From the NCBI GenBank assembly GCA_963931865.1, contig OZ007515.1, positions 11,481,663 through 11,545,662 of the forward strand: DNA of 64,000 nt, in the 5' to 3' direction. Source of the DNA: Axinella damicornis. Its lineage: Eukaryota; Porifera; Demospongiae; Axinellida; Axinellidae. Shown here piece after piece: positions 61,405 through 64,000 of the stretch. The notes under the pieces were generated by a model. That model saw nothing but the letters and a program-made list of their open reading frames with translations, ran no database searches and was not told where the DNA came from. Positions within the stretch are counted from its first letter, which is position 1. Every line of letters begins with the position of its first letter. The position numbers and the translations under genes are program-made.

Positions 61405-63201
61405 ATGATTGCTTTAACTGTAATCGTGATCTGCCTCATGGTCTTCCCTAACCCTTGCAACTCACAGAACATGGAGAACTTGAAACTGACAGTGAAACCT
61501 CGTTCCTTGTCCAGTGATGATGCCTCTGGCAATCAAAGTTGTCCAACCTGGTTTGTACCAAGCAATGGCCCATCAAGGCCATGTGTGTGTGGGAGCACGG
61601 TGGGAGGAATACTCGTGAAGTGCCAGGAAGATCAGAATCAGTCGCTGCTGCTTGTGGGGTTTTGTATGACTCGTGACAATTCCACAGGTGTGACGGTTGT
61701 TGGCAGCTGCCCCTTCAACTACCATCAAGATCATATACAGCAGGTGTACGTAAAGCTTCCCAAAGATGTTTCACAGCTGAACAGTTTCATGTGTGGAGGA
61801 CTGAATCGAACTGGTCAACTGTGCGGCAAATGTGAAGATGGTTTGGGGCCAAGTGTGTTTTCGTACGATCTGAAATGTCTGGAGTGCCTACCTGCTGGTT
61901 ACGGTTGGCTGATTTACGTCTTGGTTGCATTTGTTCCGACCACTCTCTTCTTTCTCGTAGTAGTCTTTTTCCAGCTACAAGCAACAGCAGCGTACATGAA
62001 CGCCTTTGTATTTCTGTGTCAGCTTATCACAAGTATGGTGAACTCAGACCCATACACATTCCTGAATGTGCCCGTGCCACTTAATATTTTGGAGTTGATC
62101 GTCTTCACCTTTTATGGATTCTGGAATTTAGATTTCTTTCGTTATGTAATTCCTTCGTTTTGTTTGAGCAGCAACCTCTCCCTGCTTGGCACGCTCTCGC
62201 TAGAATATACTGTGGCATTTTACCCTCTTTTTCTGATTTTTCTCACATACATTGGTGTTGAGCTACATGACAGAGGATTTAGGCCACTGGTTTACACGTG
62301 TAGACCTCTCCGTGCATGTTTCAAGAATCGATGGGATCCAAAGTCTTCACTTATTCATGCCTTTGCAACATTTCTGCTTCTGTCCTACTCCAAAGTTTTG
62401 TTTGTATCATATAACTTATTGGGAATTACCAATTTATTTGACAATGGTGGCAACCATATTGGCCCGACTAGGTTTTACTATGATGCCTCGATCCCTCTTT
62501 TTGGCAGGGAGCATCTTCCGTTCGCTCTTCTTGCTATATTTGTACTCTTTGTGTTCATAGTCATACCTGTGATCATTCTCCTTTTGTATCCCACAAGAGT
62601 TTTCCAGAAGTGTCTTGGTTGTTGCAGGGTTAGATGGCACCCCCTTCACGCGTTTGCAGACGCCTTTCAAGGCTGTTACAAGAATGGAACAAATGGTACT
62701 CGTGACTACCGCTACTTTTCTGGTTTCTACCTCATATTCCGCATTGTGAGTTTAACCGAGGTAGCTGTCACCACCTACTATATCTGGATGATAATAATCC
62801 TGTGCCCAATTACCGCATCCCTGATGTTCGCTCTTCTTCGTCCATACAAGAATGACTGGTTCAACATCCTTGACTCTCTGCTGTTTGCCACGCTTGCTCT
62901 GTCTACTTTCCTTGTCATGTACAATAAACACGTGGCCTCAACGCCCCAGCAGATTGTAGCGCTGTTGTCAATAGTGCCATTGATCTACATTGTTTCATTT
63001 GTAACACTGAAGCTGATCAAACTTTGTCGCTCAAAGGGACTGTGTTCTTTCTGCCGAAAGTACCAGCACCTTCAGAATCAACAACCAGGCCAGCATGAGC
63101 TGCTAGCGAGTGGAGAACATGACACTGGTGACAGTGGCGTCCCCGATAGACTTCTACACCCCGAGGATTATGACCATGAGTATGGAGCAGTAAGACAGTA
63201 A
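61405..63201 (+). CDS. Single-exon multi-pass membrane protein, 598 aa
   Basis: I place the start at the ATG at 61405; the same frame is open upstream to 61372 but begins there with GTG, which is not a normal eukaryotic start. Residues 1-20 form a signal peptide (MIALTVIVICLMVF, then PNPCNS). An ectodomain of about 150 residues has paired cysteines (CVCGSTVGG; CGKCEDG; CLEC), then roughly nine or ten hydrophobic segments, the first beginning at GWLIYVLVAF. LRPYKNDWFN lies before the last segments and resembles the RPY-K sequence found before terminal helices in some TRP-like and polycystin-like channels. The C-terminus is cytoplasmic, acidic and ends EYGAVRQ. There are no introns, unlike every neighbour, so it may be a retrogene or belong to an intronless family. 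I do not recognise the family with certainty; channel or receptor are possibilities. Confidence 0.85.
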   Translation: MIALTVIVICLMVFPNPCNSQNMENLKLTVKPRSLSSDDASGNQSCPTWFVPSNGPSRPCVCGSTVGGILVKCQEDQNQSLLLVGFCMTRDNSTGVTVVGSCPFNYHQDHIQQVYVKLPKDVSQLNSFMCGGLNRTGQLCGKCEDGLGPSVFSYDLKCLECLPAGYGWLIYVLVAFVPTTLFFLVVVFFQLQATAAYMNAFVFLCQLITSMVNSDPYTFLNVPVPLNILELIVFTFYGFWNLDFFRYVIPSFCLSSNLSLLGTLSLEYTVAFYPLFLIFLTYIGVELHDRGFRPLVYTCRPLRACFKNRWDPKSSLIHAFATFLLLSYSKVLFVSYNLLGITNLFDNGGNHIGPTRFYYDASIPLFGREHLPFALLAIFVLFVFIVIPVIILLLYPTRVFQKCLGCCRVRWHPLHAFADAFQGCYKNGTNGTRDYRYFSGFYLIFRIVSLTEVAVTTYYIWMIIILCPITASLMFALLRPYKNDWFNILDSLLFATLALSTFLVMYNKHVASTPQQIVALLSIVPLIYIVSFVTLKLIKLCRSKGLCSFCRKYQHLQNQQPGQHELLASGEHDTGDSGVPDRLLHPEDYDHEYGAVRQ

Positions 63202-63399
63202 CTTGTACACACAGGTCAGCACTGTCACACAGATTGGTATACAACGCACAAATCAGGATGCATGCACTTCATACTAAAGTAAGTAGAATTTGTCTTAATA
63301 TGCTAAAGTTTTGAGTTGCAAAACTAACTAGCTGGCTCTCTGCAGATGATAATTAATACAACCCATTATGGAGTAGATTGGTTGGTATAGCTATGTGCT

Positions 63400-63550
63400 G
63401 ATTGTCAATTGTTGGACTTCACACGGCAGGAGAACTTTGATGACAACGTTTCGATCAGACTGTGCTGATCTTCCTCAGGTCAATGCACAGACTGATCAAA
63501 ATGTTGTCATCAAAGTTCTCCTGCCGTGTGAAGTCCAACAATTGACAATC
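63400..63550. repeat. Long palindrome, about 65-bp arms
   Basis: GATTGTCAATTGTTGGACTT and its inverse bracket the element; the loop is around TGATCTTCCTCAGGTCAA. It lies about 200 bp after the stop of the membrane protein gene. The CTGAGGAAGATCAGCAC and CGAAACGTT sequences (minus strand) are of the kind found in widespread animal repeats, so it is probably a mobile-element hairpin. It makes a 65-codon frame that is not a gene. Confidence 0.75.
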
Positions 63551-64000
63551 ATTACGTACACTGCGGCGACATGTCTCTCAACCAATACATAGCTACGTAT
63601 GTGCTCACGGAAACCCCCAAATAATGCAGTGAGCACTCAATGAAACTATTCCATGGGTTGTTTACAGTGAGCGCACACACTTGGGACTAGTTGTGGGCCT
63701 AAGATGAACAATACTAATGCTCCATTACTAGAGTGCAGTGAAAACAATTTGAAGTGCATAATTGATAATAGTTCTACATGTAGCTAATCACAATATTATT
63801 CTGATTGTTATCTATGAACACTGATGGCATCATGTGGCTGAAAGTCTAATAATGCGTTTTTGCAGCTAGAAGTAATTCTGCCACAGCAAAGCAACCAGGT
63901 TGGCCCCACCAACTAGTATGTCCCTGAGAGACTTGTAAGTCAGAGGTAGGGGGTGACTGCAAGCACAATATGGGCAATCAGTACCACAGAGAGTGGCATG
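63551..64000. other. 3' flank, no gene seen
   Basis: AT-rich sequence without supported exon or repeat. Confidence 0.5.

Overview
This is an animal nuclear window: genes are split into many small exons with GT-AG introns, and non-LTR retrotransposons, small inverted-repeat transposons and minisatellites are abundant. The content (a tandem array of receptor tyrosine kinases with an ectodomain I do not recognise from other animals, very compact introns, many palindromic MITEs) suggests a sponge, probably a demosponge. That placement is inference; no rRNA or mitochondrial marker is present.

Layout. From 39 to 44695 the minus strand carries six tandem copies of one receptor family, named here A to F. 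Each begins with a near-identical signal-peptide exon and the same ~170-residue ectodomain, followed by a Ser/Thr-rich stalk and a transmembrane helix. A (39-6305), C (16661-23365) and E (27927-33625) continue into a tyrosine-rich juxtamembrane region and an apparently intact tyrosine kinase. I assembled 14 exons for each; all junctions keep phase and give 759, 772 and 915 residues. D (25467-27467, 348 residues) and B (13246-15059, 373 residues) have no kinase and end in a short tail with two YxxV/L motifs at ITAM-like spacing. F (36619-44695) is a recent duplicate of E whose stalk exon is split by a 2,870-bp foldback-like transposon.

From 33913 to 60137 the minus strand carries four copies of an ankyrin plus patatin phospholipase related to calcium-independent phospholipase A2. 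The first (33913-35439) is a pseudogene with an inversion and a deletion that removed the catalytic exon. The next three (44993-49346, 49737-54932, 55136-60137) look functional. Receptor E plus the first phospholipase, and receptor F plus the second, are the two halves of a tandem segmental duplication of roughly 8-12 kb, joined at a 33-bp minisatellite (35440-36040).

From 61405 to 63201 the plus strand carries a single-exon gene for a 598-residue multi-pass membrane protein. It is divergent from the last phospholipase gene and has three CCAAT-type tandem units upstream.

Retroelement remains fill 6560-11670 (two 5'-truncated LINEs) and 23836-24590 (a decayed reverse transcriptase). Several small DNA transposons could be delimited by target-site duplications: 8-bp (hAT-like), 9-bp (Mutator-like) and 5-bp classes.

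Working picture (inference): the array resembles a paired-receptor locus, with one ectodomain family coupled either to an intrinsic kinase or to a docking tail. It is diversified by tandem duplication, exon chimerism, stalk-repeat expansion and transposon truncation. The adjacent phospholipase cluster may be linked to it only by duplication history.
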